Assembly (NCBI GenBank): GCA_027295975.1
Contig: JAPUJX010000420.1
Location: 1 to 6,316 of the forward strand
Length of the DNA stretch: 6,316 bases
Direction: 5' to 3'
Origin: Gammaproteobacteria bacterium
Lineage (GTDB): Bacteria > Pseudomonadota > Gammaproteobacteria > Pseudomonadales > Azotimanducaceae
Made by a program: the position numbers and the translations under genes. Under the pieces are notes generated by a model that searched no databases, was not told the DNA's origin, and saw only the letters and a program-made list of their open reading frames with translations. This document shows positions 1-6,316 of this stretch, piece by piece (the stretch's first letter is position 1; the number at the start of each line of letters is the position of its first letter).

Positions 1-27
1 CTTCAAAAGCAAACGTTGCAAGGGCGG
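1..27. other. Start of spacer downstream of tsf
   Basis: These 27 bases lie past the tsf stop codon. No hairpin with a U-tract is seen, so transcription may continue beyond the window. In many gammaproteobacteria pyrH and frr follow tsf, but nothing here shows that. Confidence 0.4.
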
Positions 28-912
28 TTAGTCCGGGTCCTTGAGATCCGAGTCCTTGACCTGGGCGGCCACTTCGGCCGCAAAGTCGCTTTTTTCGACC
101 TTTATGCCTTCACCAACTTCGAAACGGGCAAATCTCCGGCATTCCACATCCGCCGACGCGAGCAGGGCGCCGACCTTGACGTTGCCGTCTTTGACGAAGG
201 GCTGATCCAACAAACTCACCTCCGCAAGATATTTGCGCACGCGGCCGTTCACCATCTTCTCGATGATCTCCGGCGGCTTACCGCTTTCCTGGGCTTGAGC
301 AAGGTAGATTTCTCTTTCCTTGGCGAGCAGATCCTGAGCAACATCCGCCGACGCGACGACGAGGGGACCGATTGCGGTGATGTGCATGGCGAGGTCTCGA
401 CCCAGTTCGTTGTTTTTGCCGGAGAGTTCAACGAGCGCCGCTTTACGTTTGTCACCGTGAAGATAACCGGTGATGAAACCGTCGTCCGTGCCGAAAAAGG
501 TAACCCGTCTTACCGTGATGTTCTCCCCGATTTGCTGAACCAATGCCTCACGCTCGGCATTCAACCCGTCAGCGAGGAGTTTTTCGAGATCGTCATCACC
601 GCGATCGAAAACCCCATTGAGGGCGGTATCGACGAAGCTGACAAATTTGTCGTTCTTGGCGGCAAAATCCGTTTCGCAGTTTATCTCGACCATGGCCGCC
701 CGTTTGCCGTCCGTAGAAATTTTCACACCCAGCAATCCATGCGCCGTGGTGCGGCCGGCCTTCTTGGCTGCTTTCAAGGCACTTTTTTTGCGAAGTTCGT
801 CTATCGCCTGTTCCACATTTCCATCACTTTCCTGTAGCGCATTCTTGCAATCCATCATGCCAAGGCCGGTGCGGTCTCGAAGTTCCTTAACCAGTGCTGC
901 CGTTATGGCCAT
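28..912 (-). CDS. tsf: Translation elongation factor Ts
   Basis: EF-Ts is the cytoplasmic nucleotide-exchange factor that releases GDP from EF-Tu so that it can reload with GTP and aminoacyl-tRNA. The 294-residue product is close to the usual bacterial length (E. coli is 283). An N-terminal UBA-like domain (about residues 1-55) has the family signature LRDRTGLGMMDCKNAL. The core holds the TDF motif at residues 81-83, within EINCETDFAAKND, which in the known EF-Tu/EF-Ts complex disrupts the Mg2+ and nucleotide site. GENI follows at 129-132, AMHITA at about 175-180, and the C-terminal RFEVGEGI and DFAAEVAA segments are present. The ATG is preceded by a GAGGAA Shine-Dalgarno sequence that overlaps the rpsB stop codon, so translation is probably coupled to rpsB. 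The stop is TAA. Identification is secure. Confidence 0.98.
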   Translation of the reverse strand: MAITAALVKELRDRTGLGMMDCKNALQESDGNVEQAIDELRKKSALKAAKKAGRTTAHGLLGVKISTDGKRAAMVEINCETDFAAKNDKFVSFVDTALNGVFDRGDDDLEKLLADGLNAEREALVQQIGENITVRRVTFFGTDDGFITGYLHGDKRKAALVELSGKNNELGRDLAMHITAIGPLVVASADVAQDLLAKEREIYLAQAQESGKPPEIIEKMVNGRVRKYLAEVSLLDQPFVKDGNVKVGALLASADVECRRFARFEVGEGIKVEKSDFAAEVAAQVKDSDLKDPD

Positions 913-915
913 CTG

Positions 916-1821
916 CTATTCCTCGCTCCGGGTGCTCGATTCGGCTGCTTCGTCTACAGCCGTTTTTTCCGCAACCCCTTCCTCCGAGGCCGATTTGTCC
1001 TCGGAATCCTCTGGGGCGGGTTCGGCGGTTGCCTGCTTGGTGGGCTTTTTCCGAGCGATCCTCGGTGAGGCCGCTACTTTTGCAGGCTCGACCACCGCAT
1101 CAATTTCGATAAACTCGTCAGGGTGAACGTCCCCCGCGGCGGTTTCTCTGCCTTCCTGAATAGCGTCAGCGACGGCCGTCACGTAGAGGCGGATGGCGCG
1201 AATCGCATCGTCATTCCCGGGAATAACGTAATCGATACCATCCGGGTCGCTGTTGGTATCAACAATTCCGAAAACCGGAATCCCGAGCTTATTGGCTTCG
1301 CTTACCGCGATGTGTTCGTGCTGCACGTCAACCACGAACAGAGCATCGGGCAGTCCACCCATATCCTTGATACCACCAAGGCTGCGTTCGAGTTTTTCCA
1401 TCAATCGGCTTTTCTGGAGAGCCTCTTTTTTGGTCAACATCTCGAAGGTGCCATCCGTCGCCTGAATCTCGAGTTCCTTGAGCCTTTTGATGGATTGGCG
1501 AATGGTTTTGTAGTTGGTCAACATTCCACCGAGCCACCGTTGATCAACAAAAGGCATCCCCACCCGCTTGGCCTGTTCGCTGATTACCTTGGTTGCGGCT
1601 CGTTTGGTGCCGACGAAGAGAATTTTGCTCCCCCGGGTTCCCAGGTTACGCAACTCGAGCAGAACCGCGTTGAACGCCGGTACGGTTTTTTCGAGGTTGA
1701 TGATGTGGATTTTGTTGCGGGAGCCAAAGATGAACGGCGCCATCTTGGGATTCCAGAAACGGGTTTGATGGCCGAAGTGCACACCTGCGGCCAGCATGTC
1801 GCGCATACTGATATCGTTCAT
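916..1821 (-). CDS. rpsB: 30S ribosomal protein S2, with acidic C-terminal extension
   Basis: S2 is a late-assembling protein of the small subunit, needed for S1 binding and mRNA engagement. The 301-residue product contains the family landmarks [22 protein letters not shown] (residues 6-27), [15 protein letters not shown], the motif [13 protein letters not shown] (94-106), [14 protein letters not shown] (157-170) and [14 protein letters not shown] (180-193). The ATG at 1821 is chosen because GGAG lies 8 nt upstream and S2 proteins begin this way; a longer reading from a TTG at 1863 would only add 14 atypical residues. E. coli S2 is 241 residues, whereas here a tail of about 60 residues follows: a basic patch (RIARKKPTK, 254-262), then a stretch rich in Glu, Asp, Ala and Ser to the end. 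The gene is first in an rpsB-tsf operon, the stop is TAG, and the leader looks structured. Confidence 0.98.
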   Translation of the reverse strand: MNDISMRDMLAAGVHFGHQTRFWNPKMAPFIFGSRNKIHIINLEKTVPAFNAVLLELRNLGTRGSKILFVGTKRAATKVISEQAKRVGMPFVDQRWLGGMLTNYKTIRQSIKRLKELEIQATDGTFEMLTKKEALQKSRLMEKLERSLGGIKDMGGLPDALFVVDVQHEHIAVSEANKLGIPVFGIVDTNSDPDGIDYVIPGNDDAIRAIRLYVTAVADAIQEGRETAAGDVHPDEFIEIDAVVEPAKVAASPRIARKKPTKQATAEPAPEDSEDKSASEEGVAEKTAVDEAAESSTRSEE

Positions 1822-1829
1822 TATATATC

Positions 1830-1890
1830 TCCGGGTTGCGCCTCCGTGGCCCCCATGCTTCAACCAGACAACTCGAGTCCGGCACCCGGA
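1830..1890 (-). promoter_or_regulatory. Candidate Shine-Dalgarno sequestration pairing upstream of rpsB
   Basis: On the minus-strand RNA, UCCGGGU (1890-1884) is perfectly complementary to ACCCGGA (1836-1830), which includes the GGA of the rpsB GGAG Shine-Dalgarno site. UCCGG at 1890-1886 can instead close a local hairpin with CCGGA at 1882-1878 across a 3-nt loop. The two pairings are mutually exclusive, as expected of a translational switch. Only the complementarity is seen; folding and function are untested. Confidence 0.4.
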
Positions 1891-1892
1891 AG

Positions 1893-1910
1893 CACGTGTC
1901 GGGACACGTG
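1893..1910 (-). repeat. Perfect inverted repeat (7-bp stem, 4-nt loop) in the rpsB leader
   Basis: CACGTGT at 1893-1899 and ACACGTG at 1904-1910 are exact reverse complements around a CGGG loop (CCCG on the rpsB RNA). No run of T follows on either strand, so an intrinsic terminator is unlikely. Its position inside the rpsB leader, just upstream of the candidate sequestration element, suggests an RNA hairpin. A DNA-binding site is the alternative. Confidence 0.6.
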
Positions 1911-1927
1911 AGAGTTAATTTGACACG

Positions 1928-1954
1928 GGCATCCGTTCCTCACGGACAGGTGCC
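1928..1954 (-). repeat. Bulged hairpin in the rpsB leader
   Basis: GGCA and TCCGT (1928-1936) pair with ACGGA (1942-1946) and TGCC (1951-1954). The loop is 5 nt, and a 4-nt bulge sits between the two helices. On the rpsB RNA the loop reads GAGGA and the bulge CCUG. The stem is 9 bp in total. There is no U-tract, so termination is not suggested; a protein-binding leader element is more plausible. Confidence 0.5.
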
Positions 1955-2013
1955 ATGCCGCTCAGGGCTGTACTCGGCGTTCCAGCCGCCACCCGGGTAA
2001 AAACACCCAAGTG

Positions 2014-2044
2014 TTGCCCAAAGCGGCGCGCTTTATACCATAAT
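2014..2044 (+). promoter_or_regulatory. Predicted promoter of map-glnD-dapC
   Basis: On the plus strand CATAAT (2039-2044) is one mismatch from the consensus -10. The best -35 is TTGCCC (2014-2019), but the spacing is a long 19 bp. An alternative is TACCAT at 2036-2041 with 16-bp spacing. Transcription would begin near 2048-2051, leaving a map leader of about 32-35 nt. The site interleaves with the rpsB promoter on the other strand. It is weaker than the rpsB promoter by sequence, as expected for lower-abundance enzymes. Confidence 0.45.
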
Positions 2045-2060
2045 CCGTTTTTGGCGGAAA
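2032..2060 (-). promoter_or_regulatory. Predicted sigma70 promoter of rpsB-tsf
   Basis: On the minus strand a -10 hexamer TATAAA (2037-2032) is directly preceded by TGG, an extended -10 element. A weak -35, TTTCCG (2060-2055), lies 17 bp upstream. Downstream the discriminator is GCGCGCC. GC-rich discriminators mark promoters of ribosomal and translation genes that are inhibited by ppGpp and DksA, so stringent and growth-rate control is likely. An A/T-rich tract at about 2061-2070 could act as a proximal UP element. The transcription start is inferred near 2024-2025. Confidence 0.68.
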
Positions 2061-2082
2061 CTTTTACTAACGAGGTCGGAAT

Positions 2083-2874
2083 ATGGTCGCCAGACTCAAC
2101 AGCGCAGAGGAAATCGCAAAAATGCGAATTGCCGGTAAACTGGCGGCCAGCGTCCTGGACATGATCGGGGCCTGTGTTCGCCCCGGGGTGTCGACGGGGG
2201 AACTCGACCAGATATGCCACAACTTCATCGTCGACGAACTGGATTGCATCCCGGCGCCGCTGAACTACAGCAACTCCCCCGGGCAGATACCGTTTCCGAA
2301 ATCCATCTGTACATCGGTCAACCACGTGGTGTGCCACGGTATACCTGCGGCAAAGAAGGTTCTAAAAAGCGGCGACAGTTTGAATATCGATGTCACCGTG
2401 ATCAAAGACGGCTATCACGGCGATACCAGTAAGATGTTTTTTGTCGGTAAACCCAGTGTGCTCTCCGAGCGCCTCGTCCGGGTGACCCAGGAGTGCCTTT
2501 ACAAAGGCATCGAAGCGGTGCGGGCCGGTGCCCGACTGGGAGACATCGGTTATGCAATACAAACCCATGCGGAGAACAATCATTTCTCGGTCGTCCGGGA
2601 GTTCTGCGGCCACGGCATCGGACGGGTGTTTCACGACGAGCCACAGGTGGTTCACTACGGGCGCCCGAACACATTGACGACGCTGGAGGAAGGCATGTCG
2701 TTTACGATCGAGCCGATGATCAACGCGGGCAAAAGACATGTAAAGATCTTACCCGACCATTGGACGGTCGTGACCAAGGATCACAAGCTTTCGGCCCAGT
2801 GGGAACATACTCTGCTCGTTACCAGCGATGGCTGCGAAGTGCTCACACGACGCAGCGATGAGCCTTTCGGGTGA
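2083..2874 (+). CDS. map: Type I methionine aminopeptidase
   Basis: This cytoplasmic metalloprotease removes the initiator methionine from nascent proteins when the second residue is small. The 263-residue product matches the length of the bacterial type Ia enzyme (E. coli 264), with no N-terminal zinc-finger or linker extension. All dinuclear-metal ligands can be placed: D103 (in NIDV), D114 (in YHGD), H177 (in CGHGIG), E210 (in FTIEP) and E241 (in QWEHT). The substrate-binding histidines are H85 (in VVCHGIP) and H184 (in FHDEP). All lie six residues beyond the E. coli positions. The ATG has GAGG at 2072-2075 with 7-nt spacing. It leads the plus-strand group, and glnD begins 35 nt after its TGA. 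Identification is secure and the enzyme looks fully active. Confidence 0.98.
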   Translation: MVARLNSAEEIAKMRIAGKLAASVLDMIGACVRPGVSTGELDQICHNFIVDELDCIPAPLNYSNSPGQIPFPKSICTSVNHVVCHGIPAAKKVLKSGDSLNIDVTVIKDGYHGDTSKMFFVGKPSVLSERLVRVTQECLYKGIEAVRAGARLGDIGYAIQTHAENNHFSVVREFCGHGIGRVFHDEPQVVHYGRPNTLTTLEEGMSFTIEPMINAGKRHVKILPDHWTVVTKDHKLSAQWEHTLLVTSDGCEVLTRRSDEPFG

Positions 2875-2909
2875 GCCGAGAAACACCACCGGCAGTCATC
2901 GGGTAAGCC

Positions 2910-5531
2910 GTGAATCTCGAAACCGGCACACCCAAACGAAAACTAGCCAGCCACGACGAAGATCTGGCCATGCGTTACTGGAAAAACGAGGACGTACTGG
3001 GGCTCATAGAAAGACGATCCAACTTCTTCGACGAGTTGCTGCGTGAAACCTGGCATCACATCATGCCGGAAAAAGCCCTGGAGGAGATTTCCCTGTATGC
3101 CGTCGGCGGATATGGCCGACAAGAACTATTGCCCCATTCCGATATCGACCTGCTGATTCTAGCCTCCCGGCCGAAAGACTTTCGGGAGGAGATCAGAACC
3201 TTCCTCCATTCACTCTACGACCTGAATGTCGAGATTGGTCACAGTGTGCGGCGCCTGAAGGAATGCCGGCAAGAGGCACAGCGAGACATCACGGTAGCAA
3301 CGGCAATGTTCGAACGACGCCTGTTGGTCGGTTCCGAGACCCTCGACGCAAAGCTGACTCGAGTTCTCAACTCATCCCGGCTGTGGCCACCTGAAGCTTT
3401 CTTCAAGGCAAAACGCGACGAGCAGGAAGCACGCCACAAACACTTCGACAACGTCGAATACGGTCTCGAACCCAACATCAAATCCTCTCCCGGTGGGCTA
3501 CGAGACTTACAAACGGCCATGTGGGTTCTGGACCGGAAGTTCGGCACAACCAATCCCGATGCACTCGAAGAACTGGGCATGCTGACGCACCAGGAGAAGG
3601 AATGGCTGACCGACGGTCGACGGTTTTTGCTGTGGGTTCGTTTCGGATTGCACCTGCTCGCGAACCGCAAAGACGACAGATTGCAATTCGAGTTTCAGCG
3701 CTCCCTTTCGCAACGTCTGGGATTTGCCGACACCGGTTCACACCTCGGGGTGGAACGGTTCATGCACCACTACTATCGACATGTATTGGCGCTGCGTGAA
3801 GTCAACGACATTCTCCTGCAACATTTCGACGAATCAATTTTGCGTGCGAACGAAAAACCCACCATCGAACCTATCAACGAACGATTCCGAATTCGCAACA
3901 ACTACATAGAGACTTGCAGCGACGATGTCTTTCACGACCATCCCAGCGCTCTGCTCGAGATTTTCGTCATCATGGCAAACCGGGTGGACATTGCCGGAGT
4001 TCGCAGCCATACCATTCGTCTGATTAGAGATTCGCTGCACGTCATCAACGATGAATATCGTCGCAATCCGGAGAACACCAGGCTTTTCATCGACCTTCTG
4101 AAGGCGCCCCATACACTCGTCTCCCAACTGACCCGAATGCGCCGCTACGGTGTATTAGGCCGCTACATACCCGAGTACGGTGAGATTGTCGGGCAAATGC
4201 AGCACGATCTTTTTCATATTTACACCGTCGACGCTCATACGATGATGGTCATTCGCTTCATCCGACGGTTTCACTACCGTTCCATGCGGGAACACTTCCC
4301 CGTAGCCTGTCACTGCATCAACAACATCCCCAAGATTGAGCTCATTTACATCGCAGGACTGTTCCACGATATCGGCAAGGGGCGCGGTGGAGATCACTCC
4401 CAGCTGGGAGCCGACGACGTCACGGCTTTCTGCCAGCGTCACGAGATAGGGGAGGCTGACACCAAACTGGTATCCTGGCTCGTCCGTCAGCATCTTCTGA
4501 TGTCGAGCACCGCACAGCGCAAAGACATTTACGACCCCGATGTCATTCTTGAGTTCGCAAGTGAAGTGAAATCCGAGATGCGCTTGAATTACCTCTACGC
4601 GCTCACCGTAGCGGACATCAATGCCACCAACCCCACACTCTGGAACAACTGGCGTGCAACTCTGTTGCGGCAACTCTACGGTGAGACACGCAAGGCATTA
4701 CGCCGTGGGCTCGAATCGCCCGTTGACAAGCTGACCAGTATCCGCGCATGCCAGGAGAGCGCGCTCGACAAGCTCATATCCCAGGGCATGTCAACATCGG
4801 AAGTGGAAACAATCTGGGAAATTCCCGGAGACGAGTTTTTTCTGCGGCATACCCCCCGCCTGGTGGCGCACATCACCCGAGTGATTCAAAACCACGATCT
4901 GGACAAAGGCCCGCTGGTGGAATTGCAGGATCTGAAAAGTCAGGTAACCGACGAAGGAGCCACCGAAATTTTTCTCTACACAAGGGACCAGGCGAACCTT
5001 TTTGCGGCAAGCGTAGTTGCCCTCGATCAGTTGAACCTGTCGGTCTTCGACGCCAACATTCACACATCCGAGCAGGGTTTGTGTCTCAACACTTACGTGG
5101 TACTCGACGATTCCGGATTACCTATTGCAAGAAATCCCGCCGCGCGCACCCGCGTCCAGAAACAGCTCGCAAAGTTGCTTGCCCAACCCGACAGTCTGCA
5201 GAAAACCGTGCGGCGACTTTTACCCAGACAACTGAAGCAACTTACCCGGCGGACGCAAGTTCGCATCACCAACAGCAAAGGTGTCAACCACACCGAACTG
5301 ACGATAATCGCATCCGATCGCCCTGGCCTTCTCGCTCGTATCGGTCTGTTGTTTCTCGACCTCGGGGTCACGGTATTGAGTGCGCGTATCGCCACATTGG
5401 GTGAGCGGGTCGAAGACGTATTTTACATTCTCGATGCCAACGGCCATCTCATAGAAGACAAAGAACAAGCCTACACGCTGGAAAACACCCTGCGGCAACG
5501 GCTGGATTCGCAAATCACCCTGAGCATCTGA
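2910..5531 (+). CDS. glnD: Bifunctional PII uridylyltransferase/uridylyl-removing enzyme
   Basis: GlnD is the glutamine sensor of the nitrogen-control cascade: it uridylylates PII proteins when glutamine is low and deuridylylates them when it is high. The 873-residue product has the full domain order. A nucleotidyltransferase domain contains GGYGR (66-70) and the metal-binding DID (D78, D80). The conserved stretch LEPNIKSSPGGLRD follows at about 186-199. The HD domain has YTVDAHT (438-444), FHDIGKGRGGDHS (485-497) with H486/D487, and VRQHLLM (525-531). Two ACT domains lie at about 684-760 and 794-873, the second with DRPGLLARIG and GERVEDVF. The start is GTG at 2910. An in-frame TAA at 2904-2906 rules out an earlier start, yet the N-terminus is about 25 residues shorter than E. 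coli GlnD and no strong Shine-Dalgarno site is visible. ATG at 2970 is a less likely start. Confidence 0.97.
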   Translation: MNLETGTPKRKLASHDEDLAMRYWKNEDVLGLIERRSNFFDELLRETWHHIMPEKALEEISLYAVGGYGRQELLPHSDIDLLILASRPKDFREEIRTFLHSLYDLNVEIGHSVRRLKECRQEAQRDITVATAMFERRLLVGSETLDAKLTRVLNSSRLWPPEAFFKAKRDEQEARHKHFDNVEYGLEPNIKSSPGGLRDLQTAMWVLDRKFGTTNPDALEELGMLTHQEKEWLTDGRRFLLWVRFGLHLLANRKDDRLQFEFQRSLSQRLGFADTGSHLGVERFMHHYYRHVLALREVNDILLQHFDESILRANEKPTIEPINERFRIRNNYIETCSDDVFHDHPSALLEIFVIMANRVDIAGVRSHTIRLIRDSLHVINDEYRRNPENTRLFIDLLKAPHTLVSQLTRMRRYGVLGRYIPEYGEIVGQMQHDLFHIYTVDAHTMMVIRFIRRFHYRSMREHFPVACHCINNIPKIELIYIAGLFHDIGKGRGGDHSQLGADDVTAFCQRHEIGEADTKLVSWLVRQHLLMSSTAQRKDIYDPDVILEFASEVKSEMRLNYLYALTVADINATNPTLWNNWRATLLRQLYGETRKALRRGLESPVDKLTSIRACQESALDKLISQGMSTSEVETIWEIPGDEFFLRHTPRLVAHITRVIQNHDLDKGPLVELQDLKSQVTDEGATEIFLYTRDQANLFAASVVALDQLNLSVFDANIHTSEQGLCLNTYVVLDDSGLPIARNPAARTRVQKQLAKLLAQPDSLQKTVRRLLPRQLKQLTRRTQVRITNSKGVNHTELTIIASDRPGLLARIGLLFLDLGVTVLSARIATLGERVEDVFYILDANGHLIEDKEQAYTLENTLRQRLDSQITLSI

Positions 5532-5553
5532 CACCCCGGCAACCTATTATTGT

Positions 5554-5579
5554 GGGCTCCGTCAGCCCTGGACACCAGG
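5554..5579 (+). repeat. Two overlapping small hairpins before dapC
   Basis: In the 58-nt glnD-dapC gap, GGGCT (5554-5558) pairs with AGCCC (5564-5568) around a 5-nt loop. CCTGG (5567-5571) pairs with CCAGG (5575-5579) around ACA. They share 5567-5568, so both cannot form fully at once. The second stem covers the AGG of the dapC Shine-Dalgarno sequence AGGTGG (5577-5582). No U-tract follows, so neither is a convincing terminator. A modulating role in dapC translation is possible but speculative. Confidence 0.4.
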
Positions 5580-5589
5580 TGGTGAGCAA

Positions 5590-6316
5590 GTGAATCCGTA
5601 CATCGATCGATTGCAGTCATACCCCTTCGAGCGTTTGAGCGCATTGAAGGAGGGGTTAACTCCAGACCCGGCATACAAACCCGTGGCGCTGTCGATTGGC
5701 GAGCCAAAACACCCACCACCTGAATTTGTCCTGGACGTGCTCGCTGACCGGGCGCGTCTCGCGACCGATCTGTCCGCCTACCCGTCGACCAGGGGAACGC
5801 TGGAACTGCGTGAAGCCATTAGCGCCTGGTTGAAGCGGCGATTTTCGGTCCAGGTGGATCCCGAAAAACAAATTCTGCCCGTGGCCGGCACGAGGGAGGC
5901 CCTGTTTTCATTCGGCCAGGCAGTGCTGAGCGGTCGCCCCGAGTCTCTGGTTGTCCTACCTAACCCGTTTTATCAGATTTATGAGGGCGCCGCCCTGTTA
6001 CGGGGCGCCAGGCCGTATTTCGTCGCCGCCCGTCGGGACCGGGAATACCAGAGCGACTTCCGTTCCGTGAGCAAAGATGTCTGGAAACGCTGCGAGTTGA
6101 TATACCTATGTTCTCCCGGCAATCCCACCCGCACGACAATAAATACGCAAACACTCGGTTGGTTGATGGAACAGGCGGAACGTTTCGATTTTGTCATCGC
6201 CGCCGACGAATGTTATTCGGAAATATACATCGACGAAAACCAACCCCCGGTCGGCCTGCTGCAGGCGGCAGGCGAGATGGGAAACCCCGGTTTTCGACGC
6301 TGCGTGGTTTTTCACA
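5590..6316 (+). CDS. dapC: Succinyldiaminopimelate aminotransferase, N-terminal part (cut by window end)
   Basis: DapC is a cytoplasmic PLP enzyme that transaminates N-succinyl-2-amino-6-ketopimelate with glutamate in the succinylase route to meso-diaminopimelate and lysine. The reading frame starts at GTG 5590, with AGGTGG 7 nt upstream, and stays open for 242 codons to the window edge. It shows a fold-type I class I/II aminotransferase: the DapC-like start NPYIDRLQSYPFERL, SIGEPKHPPP (residues 35-44), YPSTRGTLELR (64-74), phosphate-loop GTREALF (100-106), PNPFYQIYEG (124-133), SPGNPT (175-180) and the cofactor-binding ADECYSEIY (205-213, with D206 and Y209). The sequence ends at CVVFH, just before the expected PLP lysine (SLSK-type motif), which is therefore not seen. 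SPGNPT is followed by Arg where Gly is usual. The substrate call rests on similarity and on position after glnD, as in Pseudomonas. Confidence 0.9.
   Translation, partial: MNPYIDRLQSYPFERLSALKEGLTPDPAYKPVALSIGEPKHPPPEFVLDVLADRARLATDLSAYPSTRGTLELREAISAWLKRRFSVQVDPEKQILPVAGTREALFSFGQAVLSGRPESLVVLPNPFYQIYEGAALLRGARPYFVAARRDREYQSDFRSVSKDVWKRCELIYLCSPGNPTRTTINTQTLGWLMEQAERFDFVIAADECYSEIYIDENQPPVGLLQAAGEMGNPGFRRCVVFH

Larger units (their letters stand above)
1822..2025 (-). promoter_or_regulatory. Structured rpsB mRNA leader (candidate S2 autoregulatory region)
   Basis: From the predicted promoter the rpsB transcript would begin near 2024-2025, giving an untranslated leader of about 200 nt. Several inverted repeats lie in it: AACAC/GTGTT at 2002-2015, a bulged stem at 1928-1954 (GGCA plus TCCGT pairing with ACGGA plus TGCC), a perfect 7-bp stem at 1893-1910, and a TCCGG/CCGGA stem at 1878-1890. 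It is known that E. coli S2 represses its own operon through a structured rpsB leader of comparable length. That this leader does the same is inference; I did not match it to a covariance model. Confidence 0.55.

Noticed and set aside
16..837. 273-codon open frame on the plus strand opposite tsf
   Set aside because: It lies wholly antisense to an unmistakable EF-Ts gene, resembles no family I recognise, and is explained by the codon bias of the real gene.
1819..1863. Earlier TTG start for rpsB at 1863
   Set aside because: It would add 14 residues absent from S2 proteins and would put the GGAG ribosome site inside the coding region. ATG at 1821 has the proper spacing.
1893..1910. Perfect hairpin as an intrinsic terminator
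   Set aside because: There is no T-run after the stem on either strand, and it sits between a promoter and its gene, where a leader element is more likely.
1123..1911. 262-codon open frame on the plus strand opposite rpsB
   Set aside because: It is antisense to conserved S2 coding sequence and has no recognisable domain, so it is a shadow frame.
2002..2020. AACAC/GTGTT hairpin followed by Us on the rpsB RNA as an early terminator or attenuator
   Set aside because: The stem is only 5 bp and rich in A-U and the U-run is short, so it is too weak to call from sequence.
4155..4673. 172-codon open frame on the minus strand within glnD
   Set aside because: It overlaps the conserved HD region of glnD, has no recognisable domain and is a shadow.
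1..6316. Search for mobile elements, CRISPR, defence or other accessory systems
   Set aside because: All long frames with recognisable families are core housekeeping genes in a conserved order. No direct-repeat arrays, transposase motifs or attachment-site duplications were seen.

Overview
The window carries a conserved housekeeping block of a gammaproteobacterial chromosome. Two divergent gene groups flank a 261-bp control region. On the minus strand, rpsB (ribosomal protein S2) is followed by tsf (elongation factor Ts). On the plus strand, map (methionine aminopeptidase) is followed by glnD (PII uridylyltransferase/uridylyl-removing enzyme) and the first 242 codons of dapC (succinyldiaminopimelate aminotransferase). 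From general knowledge, this gene order (tsf-rpsB / map-glnD-dapC) matches Pseudomonas; Escherichia coli also has map-glnD beside rpsB-tsf but has dapD after glnD. The protein sequences look gammaproteobacterial but not closely enterobacterial. I cannot name the genus from the sequence alone.

Layout: 1-27 is the start of the spacer downstream of tsf, with no terminator visible. 28-912 is tsf (minus). 916-1821 is rpsB (minus), only 3 nt upstream of tsf. 1822-2082 holds the rpsB leader and two divergent promoters. 2083-2874 is map. 2910-5531 is glnD, starting with GTG. 5590-6316 is dapC, starting with GTG and cut by the window edge just before the expected PLP lysine. No tRNA, rRNA, mobile element, CRISPR array or prophage signature is visible, and no intrinsic terminator with a clear U-tract separates genes within either group.

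Functionally, rpsB-tsf supplies translation machinery. map removes the initiator methionine from nascent proteins. glnD senses glutamine and modifies PII. dapC makes an intermediate for lysine and peptidoglycan. The best material for a second look is in the control region: a near-symmetric pair of facing -10 elements, and a roughly 200-nt rpsB leader in which a 7-nt segment can pair either with the rpsB Shine-Dalgarno sequence or with a local partner. That arrangement would suit autoregulation by S2. S2 also carries an acidic tail of about 60 residues that E. coli S2 lacks. I found no sign of a wholly new biological system; this is an ordinary core region with a few regulatory details worth testing.
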